Assembly (NCBI GenBank): GCA_947172415.1
Contig: OX359192.1
Span: forward strand, 3,226,501 to 3,290,500
Origin: Chondrosia reniformis
Taxonomy: Eukaryota; Porifera; Demospongiae; Chondrillida; Chondrillidae
DNA: 64,000 nt
Direction of reading: 5' to 3'
Part shown: piece after piece, positions 1 through 12,287 of the stretch
Layout: every line of letters begins with the position of its first letter
How positions within the stretch are numbered: position 1 is the stretch's first letter
Translations under genes and position numbers: made by a program
The notes under the pieces: generated by a model
The model's input: the letters and a program-made list of their open reading frames with translations, nothing else
Told to the model about the DNA's origin: nothing
Databases searched by the model: none

Positions 1-1366
1 ACAACAAGTAATTACAAGTAGGACATACAACTGGAAACTAGTAAATACTACTAGTTTTTAGAAGGAGTATATAATACTTTATAGAGAATACAACTTGAAT
101 GTACATCTAGTATTTAGCTAATATTAACAATTGGTATATACATACAACTATTACGTTCAACTGGTACATAACTTGTACATACAAATAGTATATACAACTA
201 GTACATGCAACTAGTACATTCAACTAGTACATACCAAATAGTACCCACAACTAGTAAATACAATTAGTACATTCAACTAGTCCATACAACTACGACAAAC
301 AGCTAGGACATATAACTAATACATACACCTACTACATATAACTAGTAAATACACATACCTTGTAATTATAAATAGTACATACAGCTAGTACATACAACTA
401 GAAGGTAGTATATACAACTAGCTCACAGAATGAGTACATAATACTAGAACATCCAACTTGAATATTCAACTAGTAAATAACTACTACACACAACTAGGAA
501 ACACAACTAGGACATACAAATATTACATACACCTACCACATATAACTAGAACATACACTTTTACCTAATAATAATAAATAGGACATACAACTAGTACATA
601 CAACTAGTACATAAAACTAGTATCTACAACAAGTAAATTTAACTAGTACTAGTCCATACAACTAGTACATACAACTAGTCCTTGCAACTAGTACATAGCT
701 AGTCCATACAACTAGAACTTGCAACTAGTACATATAACTAGTACACACATCTACAGCATATAACTAATACATAAAAATATAACTTGTACATATAAATAGT
801 ACATAAAGATAGTACATACAAGTAGTTCATACAACTACTAGTACATAGAACGAGTACATAAAACTGGGACCTATAACTAATACACACCTACTACATATAA
901 TTAGTACATAAATATATAACTAGTACATATGATTAGTGCATCCATATAGTATAGTACATGCAACTTGAAACTAGTACACACAACTAATATATACACAAAA
1001 CTAGCACATGTAATTAGTTCATACAACTATTATATACAAACAACTAGTTCATACAACTAGTATTTACAATTAGGTCAACCAACTAGTTCCCAGAACTATT
1101 AACTAGTACATATAACCAGTACATGCACTAGTACATACAACTAGAACATACAACTAATTCATATAACTAGTACATCCAACTAGTTCATACAACTAGTATT
1201 TACAATTAGTACGTACAACTAGTTCATACAACTAGTAACTAGTACATATAACTAGTACATTCAACTAGTACATACAACTAGGACAAACAACTAGGATATA
1301 TAACCAGTACATATTCCAACTACATATAACTAGTAAATAAACATATACATTGTAATTACAAATAGT
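1..1366. repeat. Left arm of giant satellite inverted repeat
   Basis: Position 1 pairs with 5810, and the complementarity can be followed base by base for about 1.37 kb (with a few small indels) to a break where 1366 faces 4441. Irregular stretches such as the one at 61-91, which is not a normal satellite unit, have an exact partner at 5720-5750. In the roughly 250 bp I compared closely I saw only two mismatches (153 against 5658 and 171 against 5640). The arm may extend left of the window. Confidence 0.9.
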
Positions 1367-1395
1367 ACATACAACTAGAGCATACAGCATACATG
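1..1395 (-). repeat. 13-bp minisatellite array, inverted orientation
   Basis: Degenerate tandem repeat whose unit reads GTACATACAACTA on the + strand, the reverse complement of the TAGTTGTATGTAC unit that dominates the window. Positions 1 to about 1366 also form the left arm of a giant inverted repeat with 4441-5810. The orientation switches near 1395, where ACTAGAGCATACAGC gives way to AGTTGTACCTATT. No gene is seen. Short open frames here are products of low-complexity sequence. Confidence 0.95.
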
Positions 1396-4092
1396 AAATA
1401 GTTGTACCTATTAATTTTATGAACTAGGTGTATATTAGTTTTATGTATATACCAGATGTATGTACTAGTTAAATGTACTAATTTTTATATATATACTAGT
1501 TGTATGTACTGGTTTCTAGTTCCATTTACTAGTTTTAGGTAATAGTTGCATGTACTATTTGGATGCACTATTTATTTGAACTAGTTATATTTTTTGTATT
1601 TGTTATATGTCGTAGGTGTGGGTATTAGTTTTATGTACTAGTTGAAAGTACTAGTTGTATGTACGAGTTGTATGTACTAGAACTAGCTATATTTACTAGT
1701 TTTAGGTACTCGTTGTATGTTTCAGTTGTATAGAATAATTGCATGTGCTAATTGTATTTACAAGTTCTGTGTACTAGTTGTATGTATATACTAGTTGTAT
1801 GTACTAACTATGTACTAGTTGTATTTACTTTTTGCATGTACAATTTATATGTGTGTGAACTGGTTATGTGTACTAGTTGTATGCGCTAGCTGTATGTACT
1901 AGTTGTATGTATTATTTACATTTACTAGGTATAGGTGTATGAACTAGTTATATGTAGTAGGTGTATGTACTAGGTATAATGTCCTAGTTGCATGTACTAG
2001 TTACATTCACTAGTCGCATTTACTAATCATATTTACTAGTTACTAATTTATGAACTAGTTGTACCTACGAATTTAATGTACTACTTGTATGTACTAGTTG
2101 TATGTAATAATTGTATGTATATACCAGTTGTATGTACTAGTTAAATGTACTAGTTTCTAGTTGTATGTACTATGTTTATGTACTATTCATATATACTAGT
2201 TATATATTTATATATTAGTTATATGTAGTATGTGTGTGTACTTGTTATATGTACTAGTTGAAAGTACTAGTTGTATGTGCTAATTGTATGTACTATTTGT
2301 AGGTTCTAGAACTAGTTATAGAAGGTACTAAGTAGGAATTAGTTGGTTGTAATAGTTGTTAGTACCATTTTAACGTACTAGTTGTATGTACTAGTTCTAT
2401 GTACTAGTACTAGTTATATTTACTAGATGTTGGTATCGGTTGTATGTAGTAGTTGTATGTACTGATTGTTTGTACTAGTTGTATGTACTAGGTGTATGTA
2501 TATACTAATTGTAAGTACTAGCTATGTACTAGTTGTATGTATATATTAGTTTGCTGTTTATGTAGTAGTTGTATATGCTAGTTTAATGTACTCATACTAT
2601 GTACAAGTTGTATGTATTAGTTATGTTCAAGTTGTATGTATTAATTATGAACCAGTTGTACGTACTAGTTGTATGTATATACTAGTTGTATGTAGTTGCT
2701 ATGTACTAGTTGTATATACAAGTTGTATGTTCTAGTATTATGCACTCGTTTTATAAACTAGGTGTATGTACTAGTTTCTAGTTGTGTGTACTAGTTGTAT
2801 GTACTAGTTTTATGTACGTTTTGTATGTACTTGTTGTATGTACTAGGTGTATGTACTATTTTTATATACTAGTTATATGTGTATGTACTGGTTATATGTA
2901 GTAGTTGTATGTAACAGTTGTATGTACAAGTTGCCTATACTACGGTATGCGCCAGCTGTATGTACTAGTTGTAGGTTCTAGTACTAGTTATATTTGGTAC
3001 TAAGTAGGCATTAGTTGTATATACTAGTTGTTAGTACTACATTAACGTATTAATTGTATGTACTAGTTCTATTTACTAGTACTAGTTATATTTACTAGTT
3101 GTAGGTACTGGTTGTATGTAGTAGTTTGATGTAGTAGTAGTATGTACTAATTGTATGTATTAGTTGTATACACTAGTTGTATGTGTATACTAATTGTATG
3201 TTGTAGCTATGTACTAGTTGTATGTACTGGTTTCCTGTTCATGTAGTAGTTGTATATACTAGTTGAATGTTCTAGCTGTATATACTAGTTGTATGTACTC
3301 GATACTATTTGTATGTACCAATCAAATGTAGTATTTATATGTACTAATTGTATGTATTAGTTGTATGTACTAGTGACTAATTGTTTGTACTAGTTGTATG
3401 TACTAGCTTTTTGAAGTAAGTGTAGGTTCTAGTAAAAGTTATACTAGGAACTAGGAAGGAACTCGTTATATATACTACTTGTTTGTTTGTTTGAACTAGT
3501 TTTATGTACTAGATGTATGAACTAGTTGTATGTCACAGTCTCATGTACTAGTTATATGTACTAATTACTAGATGTGGGAACTAGTTGTACCTACTAATTT
3601 TATGTACTAGTTGTATGTACTCTTTGTATGTATATACTAGTTTTATGTACTAGTTAAATGTACTAGTGTTATATAGATACTAGTTGTATGGACTAGTTTC
3701 TAGTTGTATGGACTAGTTGTATGTAGTAGGTGTATGTACTAGTTATATGTCCTAGTTGTTTGTACTAGTTGTATGTTCTAGTTGAATGTACTAGTTGTAT
3801 GTATTAGTTGTAGTTACTATTTGTGTGTACTGTTAGGATGTACTAGTTGTATGTACTAGTTGCATGTACTAGTTGTATGCAGTAGTTTTATGAACTTGTT
3901 CTATTTTATATTTACTCGTTGTAGGTCCTAGTTATGTGTAGCAGATGTATGTACTATTTGTATCTACAATTTGTATGTACTATGTGTATGAACTATTTAT
4001 AAGTACCAGTTATATGTATGTAGTAATTATATGTTTGTGAACTAGTTATATATACTAGTTGTATGCACTAGCTGTTTGCTGTAGTTGTATGT

Positions 4093-4922
4093 ACTATTTA
4101 TAATTACAATGTATATGTTCATTTACTAGTTATATGTAGTTGGAATATGTACTGTTTATATATCCTAGTTGTTTGTCCTAGTTGTATGTACTAGTTGAAT
4201 GTACTAGTTATATGTACTAGTTACTAGTTGTGTGAACTAGTTGGACGACCTAATTGTAAACACTAGTTGTATGAACTAGTTGTTTGTACATAATAGTTTT
4301 ATGAACTAATTACATGTGCTAGTTTTGTGTATATATTAGTTGTGTGTACTAGTTTCTAGTTGCATGTACTATACTATATGGATGCACTAATCATATGTAC
4401 TAGTTATATATTTATGTACTAATTATATGTAGTAGGTATTACTATTTGTAATTACAATGTATATGTTTATTTACTAGTTATATGTAGTTGGAATATGTAC
4501 TGGTTATATATCCTAGTTGTTTGTCCTAGTTGTATGTACTAGTTGAATGTACTAGTTATATGTACTAGTTACTAGTTGTATGAACTAGTTGTACGTACTA
4601 ATTGTAAATACTAGTTGTATGAACTAGTTGGATGTACTAGTTATATGAATTAGTTGTATGTTCTAGTTGTATGTACTAGTGCATGTACTGGTTATATGTA
4701 CTAGTTAATAGTTCTGGTAACTAGTTGGTCGACCTAATTGTAAATACTAGTTGTATGAACTAGTTGTTTGTATATAATAGTTGTATGAACTAATTACATT
4801 TGCTAGTTTTGTGTATATATTAGTTGTGTGTACTAGTTTCTAGTTGCATGTACTATACTATATGGATGCACTAATCATATGTACTAGTTATATATTTATG
4901 TACTAATTATATGTAGTAGGTG
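4093..4922 (+). repeat. Direct segmental duplication within the satellite
   Basis: The block at about 4093-4440 is repeated at about 4441-4922. Both copies run through the same ordered variants: TATAATTACAATGTATATG, then AACTAGTTGG with CGACCTAATTGTAAA, then a stretch around TATGGATGCACTAATC. The second copy carries an extra internal segment of about 130 bp. This shows that the array expands in blocks of several hundred bases, not only by single 13-bp units. Confidence 0.8.
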
Positions 4923-5810
4923 TGTATTAGTTATAGGTCCCAGTTTTATGTACTCGTTCTATGTACTAGTAGTTGTATGAACTACTTGTATGTACTATCT
5001 TTATGTACTATTTATATGTACAAGTTATATTTTTATGTATATATTAGTTATATGTTGTAGATGTGTGTACTAGTAATATGTACTAGTTGCAAGTTCTAGT
5101 TGTATGGACTAGCTATGTACTAGTTGCAAGGACTAGTTGTATGTACTAGTTGTATGGACTAGTACTAGTTAAATTTACTTGTTGTAGATACTAGTTTTAT
5201 GTACTAGTTGTATGTACTAGTTGTATGTCCTATTTATTATTATTAGGTAAAAGTGTATGTTCTAGTTATATGTGGTAGGTGTATGTAATATTTGTATGTC
5301 CTAGTTGTGTTTCCTAGTTGTGTGTAGTAGTTATTTACTAGTTGAATATTCAAGTTGGATGTTCTAGTATTATGTACTCATTCTGTGAGCTAGTTGTATA
5401 TACTACCTTCTAGTTGTATGTACTAGCTGTATGTACTATTTATAATTACAAGGTATGTGTATTTACTAGTTATATGTAGTAGGTGTATGTATTAGTTATA
5501 TGTCCTAGCTGTTTGTCGTAGTTGTATGGACTAGTTGAATGTACTAATTGTATTTACTAGTTGTGGGTACTATTTGGTATGTACTAGTTGAATGTACTAG
5601 TTGCATGTACTAGTTGTATATACTATTTGTATGTACAAGCTATGTACCAGTTGAACGAAATAGTTGTATGTATATACCAATTGTTAATATTAGCTAAATA
5701 CTAGATGTACATTCAAGTTGTATTCTCTATAAAGTATTATATACTCCTTCTAAAAACTAGTAGTATTTACTAGTTTCCAGTTGTATGTCCTACTTGTAAT
5801 TACTTGTTGT
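4441..5810. repeat. Right arm of giant satellite inverted repeat
   Basis: Reverse complement of 1-1366, separated from it by about 3.07 kb of forward satellite. The identity is far higher than that between neighbouring satellite units, so this is a recent inverted duplication or gene-conversion product, not chance similarity between units. Confidence 0.9.
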
Positions 5811-5828
5811 ATGTACAATGTGTATTTA

Positions 5829-6230
5829 CCAGTTGTTGATTCTTGTACCAGTTATACTATGTACTAGGTAGGTTGTAGTTGTATGTACTAGATACTTGTT
5901 GCATGTACTAGTTGTATGAACTAGTTTTATGAACTAGTTTTATGTACTGTTTATAAGTACTAGTTATATGTACCAGTTATATGTACTAGTAGTATGTACT
6001 AGTTATATTTACCAGCTCTATTTACTATTTGTGTGTACTAATTGTATACACTAGTTTTATTTACTAGTTGTATGTACTCAATACCATTTGTATGTACTAG
6101 TCGAATGTAGTAGTTATTTGTACTAGTTGAATGTATAAGTAGTGTGTGATTGTTGTATGTACTTGTTATATGTACTAGTTGTATGTACTATTGCCTAATT
6201 GTATTTACCACCTCTATGTATTAGATGTTT
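5829..6230 (+). repeat. Representative higher-order repeat block
   Basis: A marker reading CCAGTTGTTGATTCTTG is followed by a fixed order of variants: TACTATGTACTAGGTAGG, GATACTTGTTGCATG, TACTCAATACTATTTG, AGTCGAATGTAG and TAAGTAGTG. The same order recurs with markers near 28234, 34744, 35461, 36179, 41854, 44558, 49672, 51950 and 52501, and in inverted form ending near 53848. Some copies are partial. The marker therefore tags a higher-order repeat of several hundred base pairs. Confidence 0.8.
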
Positions 6231-6831
6231 GAACTAGTATTAGGTTCTAATACACGTTATACTAGGTACTAGGAATGAACTAGTTCTATGAACTACTTGA
6301 TTCTTTGTGTGAACTAGTTTTCTGTACTAGTTGTATATACTAAATTTATGTAGTAGTTAGATGTATATGTACTAGTCATATGTAATAGTTGTATGTACTA
6401 GTTATATGTACTAGTTGCATGTACTAGTTGTATGTACTAGTAGTATATACTAGTTGTAGGGTCTAGTCCTAATTATGCTAGGTACTAAGGAGGTACTAAT
6501 TGTATATACTAGACACTAGTTGTATATACTAGTTGTATATGTACTAGTTATATGTACTAGTTGTATGTACCAGTTTTGTGTTATTGTTGTATGTACTAGT
6601 TGTGTGTACTATTTAAATGTGCTAGTTGTATGTACTACTTATATGTACTCGTTATGTTTGTATGTACTGGGTGTATGTGCTAGTTGTTTGTACTAGTTAT
6701 ATATACTAGTTGTACGTACTATTTATATGTACTATATATGTGTGTATGTACTAGGTATATGTACTACTTGTATGTACTAGCTGTATTAGCTGGTTGTATG
6801 TACTAATTCTATGTACTAGTTGTATGTACTA

Positions 6832-7322
6832 CAGGGCAGTCCACCTAATTCGAATCTCTAGGGAATTTTGAATTATCAGGTTTATGTGCAAAATAGCAAA
6901 GTGATGTCTAAACACCAAATATAGATTTGAAATATAATGAAAAAGAGAAGATTATGCAGCCAAGTAGTAGTAGCAATGTCCTTTTCTTCCTTCCAGATGG
7001 AGCGTTGTCCACAAGATGGATAATCTATAGTTTTCGTTCCAGAATAAGTGATTGGTACAGTGAACGTTGCATACCTAGAGAATAACACTGTACTGAGAAT
7101 GATTAATGACAATTTAGCTAAATTTCTTAACCGTTAAAAGTGTGATTACCTCCTTAATAACTATGAGCTTGCTTATTTGTGTTGAAATACTTCCGTATTC
7201 TCTACGTAGCAAACTAAAATTCCCAAAAAATTGATATACTGGGACTGTACAGGGAACCGGAGTTCTATTCGAAATAGGTGAAATTTCGTCAAAAACGGAT
7301 TCGAATTAAGTGGACTGCACTG
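6832..7322. mobile_element. TA-flanked miniature inverted-repeat element (pogo/Tc1-like ends)
   Basis: A 491-bp non-satellite island. Its ends are inverted repeats of about 26 bp: CAGGGCAGTCCACCTAATTC on the left, and a right end that reads CAGTGCAGTCCACTTAATTC on the minus strand. It is flanked by TA on both sides (6830-6831 and 7323-7324) and satellite resumes at both edges. A TA target duplication with CAG-type ends fits a non-autonomous Tc1/mariner or pogo-type element. No transposase is encoded; the open frame of 76 codons on the minus strand has no recognisable domain. Confidence 0.85.
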
Positions 7323-7324
7323 TA

Positions 7325-8630
7325 GTTGTATGTAATAGATATCAACCAGTTGTATGTAGAAGATGTATGCACTAGTTCTTTATATTTTATATGTATACTA
7401 GTTGTGTGTACTAGTTTCTAGTTGTATTTACTAGTTTTATATACTAGTTTTATGTACTCTGTGGATGCACTATTTCTTTGAACAAGTTATATTTTTATGT
7501 ATTAGTTTTATGTAGTAGGTGTGTGTTCTAGTTATATGTACTATTGAAAGTTCTAGTTGTATGTACTAGTTGTATGAACGAGAACTAGCTATATTTACTA
7601 GTTTTAGGTACTAGTTGTATGTATTAGATGTATGTAGTAGTTGCATGTGCTAATTGTATACAAAAGTTCTGTGAACTAGTTATATGTATATGCTAGTTGT
7701 ATGTACCAGCTGTGTACTAGTTGTATGTTCTAGTTGTATCTACTAGATACTAGTTGTACGTAGTAGTTGTAGGTACTAGTTATATTTACTATTTATATGT
7801 ACTATATATTTGTGTGTACTAGTTCTATGTACTAGTTGTATGCGCTAGCTGTATGTACTAGTTGTATGTACTATTTACATTTACTAGGTATACGTGTATG
7901 TTCTAGTTATATGTAGTAGGTTTATGTACTAGTTATATGTCCTAGTTGTATGTACTAGTTGAATGCACTAGTTGTATGTACTAGTTGTATGTACTAGTCA
8001 TATGTACTAATTATATTTACTAGTTACTAATTTTATAAACTAGTTGTACCCACTAATTTACATGTACGGGTTATATGTACTAGTTAATAGTTGTGTGAAC
8101 TAGTTGTATGACCTAATTGTAAATACTAGTTGTGTGAACTAGTTGTATGTATATACTAGTTGTATGTACTAGCTATAATTATTAGGTAAAAGTCTATATA
8201 CTAGTTATATGTAGTAGTTGTATGTACTGTTTATAAGTCCCATTTTTGTTTCTAGTTGTGTGTAGTAGTTATGTACTAGTTGATTATACCAGTTGTACGT
8301 TCTAGTATTATGTACTCATTCTGTGAGCTAGTTGTATATCCTAGTTTCTAGTTGTATGTACTAGCTGTATGTACTACTTTTATTTACTAGTTGTATTTAC
8401 TAGTTGTATGTACTATTTATAATTACAATGGATGTTTATTTACTAGTTATATGTAGTAGGTGTATGTACTAGTTATATGTCCTAGCTGTTTGTCGTAGTT
8501 GTATGGACTAGTTGAATGTACTAGTTGTATGTACTAATTGTATGTAATAGTTGTGGGTATTATTTGGTATGTACTAGTTTTACATAATAGTTGTATGTAT
8601 ATAGTAGTTGTTAATATAAGCTATGTACTA
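7325..8630 (+). repeat. 13-bp minisatellite array, forward orientation
   Basis: Continues the forward array after the miniature element. It switches to the inverted orientation at about 8630, where CTATGTACTAGTAACTAGTACATA forms a short palindromic junction. Nothing else is seen. Confidence 0.93.
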
Positions 8631-8910
8631 GTAACTAGTACATATAACTAGTACATGCGACAAGTATATACAACTAGTACATACAACTAGTATATACAAC
8701 TAGTTCATAAAACTTGTATATAGCTAGTCCAGAGAACTAGTGCATACATCTTATACATACAAATGGTTCATATCTAGTACATACAACTAGTACATACAAT
8801 TATTACATAGAATTAGTATATACAACCAGCTGATACAGCTAGTACATAAGAGTAGTACATATCCCTAGTTCTTACACATATATATAGTACATATATATAG
8901 TACGTACAAC
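8631..8910 (-). repeat. 13-bp minisatellite array, inverted orientation
   Basis: A short inverted block that leads directly into the left terminal repeat of the DNA transposon. The same orientation resumes on the other side of the transposon at 12330, so the element inserted into an already inverted block. Confidence 0.92.
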
Positions 8911-8952
8911 TAGTATATGTGGCAGTCGAGGTTAGAAACTCGACTTTATGTC
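8911..8952 (+). repeat. Left terminal inverted repeat
   Basis: A 42-bp perfect inverted match to 12288-12329. It contains an internal dyad, AGTCGAG at 8924-8930 and CTCGACT at 8939-8945, with an 8-base loop. This could form a transposase binding site or a terminal hairpin. Confidence 0.93.
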
Positions 8953-9125
8953 GCAATACTAGTTTTGAGAACGGCGCGTGCAAAGTTTTCGTTAGTATTC
9001 AACTGTTTGCGTTCTTAGACGTCGTGTTTGACTACTTGCAGCGTGTTGTCCAGTCAAGGGGCTGTCTTTTGGTCTTTGACCGACGAAAATATCACGTTCG
9101 TGGACCAAGATATGCTCGCTCAAAG

Positions 9126-11664
9126 ATGTCCGTGTTCGTGCAGGGTTTCAGCAGCGTATCATTGGACTTTGGTTCTCCTGAGCGTATTCCAGATGAATAC
9201 GAAGGATCTACGTTGTCTCCTGGCCCTTCGTCTTCATTTCGAACTCCACCGCGTCCTCTTCAAGGCTCTCCATCAGTAGCTCAGCTTACTGCTACTCGCA
9301 GCCCAAACATTCTCCTCAGCAAGACCCGAAAGCGTCAACGCCTGGAGAACTTCTTTCAAGGGAAGGCCCGCACTGTCTACGGTATCTCTCCTGAGCTGGA
9401 CAGCAGTTTTCGTAGCGAATCATCTCCAGATGGTGCACAAAGATGCGCGCGAGGCTGCACTGAAATTTTAGGACATTTGGCAGATGTTTTTAAAGTTGTT
9501 GGCCGCCATAATGTGAAGACAGAAGAGAGATACGAGAAGAGATATCCTCGCGATTGTCAACAGCATGTCTACATTACAGGTTAGCATCTGGGCCCATTCA
9601 TAGCTACATTCTGTAACTTGTCATACCATCATAATTTCTTGCAATTTAGCTATTTTATCACAGTATCCTTCTTGCACTTTTTCAGCACAAAATCAGTGGT
9701 TACGAGAGAATGTCATTGATGCCTATGGAAACTACTTTTACTGCTCCACTTGTATCAGTACCATCCTTCACGTCACCAAAGATCGTCTGGCTAGACAACG
9801 GGAGATCAAGATTCATCAGTACCAGGAACCAGTGCGAGTGATGACAAAGACACAAGTTGTAGACCAGAAGTTGGAAGAGTTTGTTCTTCATCCTGGATTG
9901 GACACCATGCAGCAGGATGTTACTTCATGGTGGAAGTCTTTGTGCAGTGCTGATGAAGTTGAGGTCAAGTACCCACATGAAAGACATGGATTGACCGGGA
10001 AACCATCTAATAAATCGAAGCTAGCTGTACGAAGTGCCTTTCTCCAGTTTGTAGACAATAACAGCCACCCCAATGGTCGACAAGCAGGAAGCTATAGTCC
10101 TCAATTTTATTTCTTACCCAAGTTCACTAGAATTGATCCTCCAAAGTCATGTGAGAAGGACTACGACACCAAGGCGAGAGCATCAGTTGTTTCGGTATTT
10201 AATCGTAGTCAAGAGGAAGCAGGAGAAGGGACATGTTCTGGATTTGCAGCTCGTGAGTGGTTGAAAAACTTCCGACCTAAAGTTGCCATCCAGCCACACC
10301 GATCAGATTATTGTGATACATGCAAGCACCTCAAGGAAGAGGTTTCTCGTCATCAGACCATATTAAAGAGACTGCTACAGTCAGGGTCATCAAGTGAGCA
10401 AGAAATGAGAGACACAGAAGCAAGTATCTATTCGAATGAGGAGGATCTACGCCATCACAAAGAAGAGGCAAGTGCTGCAAGAGATTTTTATAACACCAGG
10501 GTTAAGAAGTGCCAGTCTGATTGGCTAGAAATAGGCTCTCTTACCTCACAAGAAAATCCTTCAGAAGAAACTGTCTCTGCCCTGATGGTAGCCAAGCATA
10601 CCTTCACTCTTGTCATCTCAGCTGACTATCAGCAGAGTAAGTTGATTCCACACTGGGGGAGGACCGAACAGCCTGGCTCAACGTACTATCAGCAGAAGAT
10701 TTCATACGATGTGTTTGGGCTTGTTGATCACCGAGATGACTCCAAGTGTACTTGGCTCTTCAGTGAAACCATTGGCCCTAAAAACACGGATCACACCATC
10801 GCCTTTCTGTCGTTATACATTCAACAAGTGACATCTGCATTACCTTGGCTTCGTCGTGTCTGTATTTTTCTTGATAATGCTGGCAGCACTAACAAGAACC
10901 GTTACCTATTTTCTTGGGCAATGGAACTTGTAGGGAATCATACTTTAGACCATTTGCACTTTTGTTTTTTAGTTGCAGGACACACAAAGTTTTCCCCAGA
11001 TCGTCTTTTTGCTTTAGCTGGGAATACCTACAATCGTTCAGATGTGTTCAACGAAGAAGAACTCCTTGCCATTTACCAAGGGTTCGGTACTGCTTACTTA
11101 GAGGATGGCGCTAATGTCACCACTTGGAGGAAGGCCCTTGAGAAGAAGTACTCTGATCTACCAGGAGTGAGAAAAATACACAACTTTCTCATTGTTCGTA
11201 CAGGGGATGACGTTGTCATGAAGGTGCGTTCTAGCTGCCACACTGGCACCCTTGACAACTCCTCCTTACGCATCATCAATCCAACTGAGGTGTGTTCACC
11301 TGATAGCTCTTACCTTTCACTTGCAAAGCCCTTCCCTGCTGATAAGTTAGCATACGTAACCCAAATGTGCAACAAGTTCATCCCTCCAGAACGATGGCCA
11401 CGCAGCATTTCTACTCATCTTCAGCAGCCACCAATTCCACCACCCACACCTGCTTCTGGTACAATGTTAGCACCATGTTCTCAATCTGTGTTGGATGCCC
11501 ATCAACTGCCTACCCAACAACCTTCTGCCCCACCACCAACACCTAGGAGTAGGAAACTTCTTCAATGTCCCACTCGTGGTTGTGATGGAACGGGGCACCG
11601 TAACAAGAAGCGCTGGAGTGAGGGTCACCGTACCAAAGCAGGCTGTCCAAGAGTTCCAAGATGA
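9126..11664 (+). CDS. DDE-type transposase, DUF7869-like, with C-terminal C2HC finger
   Basis: Two exons, 9126-9579 and 9686-11664, join in frame to about 810 residues. I chose the first ATG (9126); the frame stays open upstream to 8919, but without another ATG and inside the terminal repeat. Residues 1-150 are Ser/Pro-rich with a basic patch (KTRKRQR). A CxxC pair lies at C361/C364 (DYCDTCKHLK). The likely catalytic core has D465 (SADYQQ), D548 (FLDNAGSTNKN) and a GHTKFSPD block with H584 and D590. This layout matches the DUF7869 family of eukaryotic transposon proteins; I cannot name the superfamily surely (Sola- or IS3EU-type are possible). The C-terminus has C779, C784, H789, H799 and C805, resembling the MYT1/NZF C2HC finger but with nine instead of seven residues between the histidines. 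It should act in the nucleus, cutting and joining element ends. No stop or frameshift is seen. Confidence 0.85.
9580..9685 (+). other. Intron of the transposase gene
   Basis: A 106-bp spliceosomal-type intron. It starts GTTAGC after ...ACATTACAG and ends CTTTTTCAG. Exon 1 leaves one base (G) that combines with CA at 9686-9687 to make an Ala codon, after which the frame is open to 11664. The polypyrimidine stretch before the AG supports the acceptor. Confidence 0.85.
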
Positions 11665-12287
11665 TGTGCTAGTCTGTTGCATGCCTAGTGTACTGATTAT
11701 GTGTATGTCAGTTTTGTCAGTCTATTTGTGTACCTTTGAATTTGGTAGCTACTTTTACTAGCTGCTGTGACATTAGCTAGCTAGCTATATGGTTTGTCAG
11801 ATGTACATGTTGTTTATGCTACTTGTATTAGCTACATAGTGGAGTATGATTTTCTGCATGCATTTTGGTACACGTTGCTTTGCGTTCATCAGTAAGACTA
11901 TTTAAGGATAAGGTAGCTAGTGAATGCTAGCTAGCTAGCTAACTAAAAAACAATAATAGCTATTGTTTTTCTACTTGTCAATCTTTTGCTCTAGAATAAA
12001 ATGCTGCTTATAATACTGTGTGGTGTAAATTGCTAAGGAACTTACCAATTACGATGCAGGATCGGGCTGTTTTGGAACGAAATCCAATAGTCCGTGAATG
12101 TGGCGGCGGCCATTTTATAGCTCATTAATATGCAAATTTTATGGAAGGAGACGGCTGGAGTCCAATCGCAGGTACTTCTGAGGCTCTAGCTCTGCTGTAA
12201 GAGAAGGTATTGCTTTGAAACTTGCAGCGAAGATAGTCCAATAGTTCTTCTTTCCAAAAATGCAAAAAACTTAAAATCCGACACCCT
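11665..12287 (+). other. Transposon 3' non-coding region
   Basis: About 620 bp between the transposase stop codon and the right terminal repeat. It contains GCTA-rich runs (11774-11790 and 11925-11940), a hairpin with AAAAACAATA and TATTGTTTTT arms (11946-11955 and 11961-11970), and AATAAA at 11995-12000, a possible polyadenylation signal for the transposase mRNA. No further coding sequence is seen. Confidence 0.6.

Larger units (their letters stand above)
1396..6829 (+). repeat. 13-bp minisatellite array, forward orientation
   Basis: Tandem copies of TAGTTGTATGTAC with many point variants (ATATGTA, GAACTAG, AGTAGGTGT and so on). The unit contains the small palindromes GTAC and ACTAGT. Variants recur in a fixed order over hundreds of bases, so the array has a higher-order structure. 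No coding sequence is supported. Confidence 0.95.

Noticed and set aside
1-5810. Inverted repeat as a pure library fold-back artefact
   Set aside because: The arms differ at several positions and flank a 3.07-kb spacer, unlike a simple hairpin read; still not fully excluded, so it is listed as needing read support.
6882-7112. 76-codon frame inside the miniature element as a transposase remnant
   Set aside because: No helix-turn-helix or DDE motif is visible and the length is too short to judge.
1-8910. CRISPR-like array of short direct repeats
   Set aside because: Units are 13 bp, contiguous and without unique spacers, and the surrounding elements are eukaryotic (introns, LINEs, Helitron).
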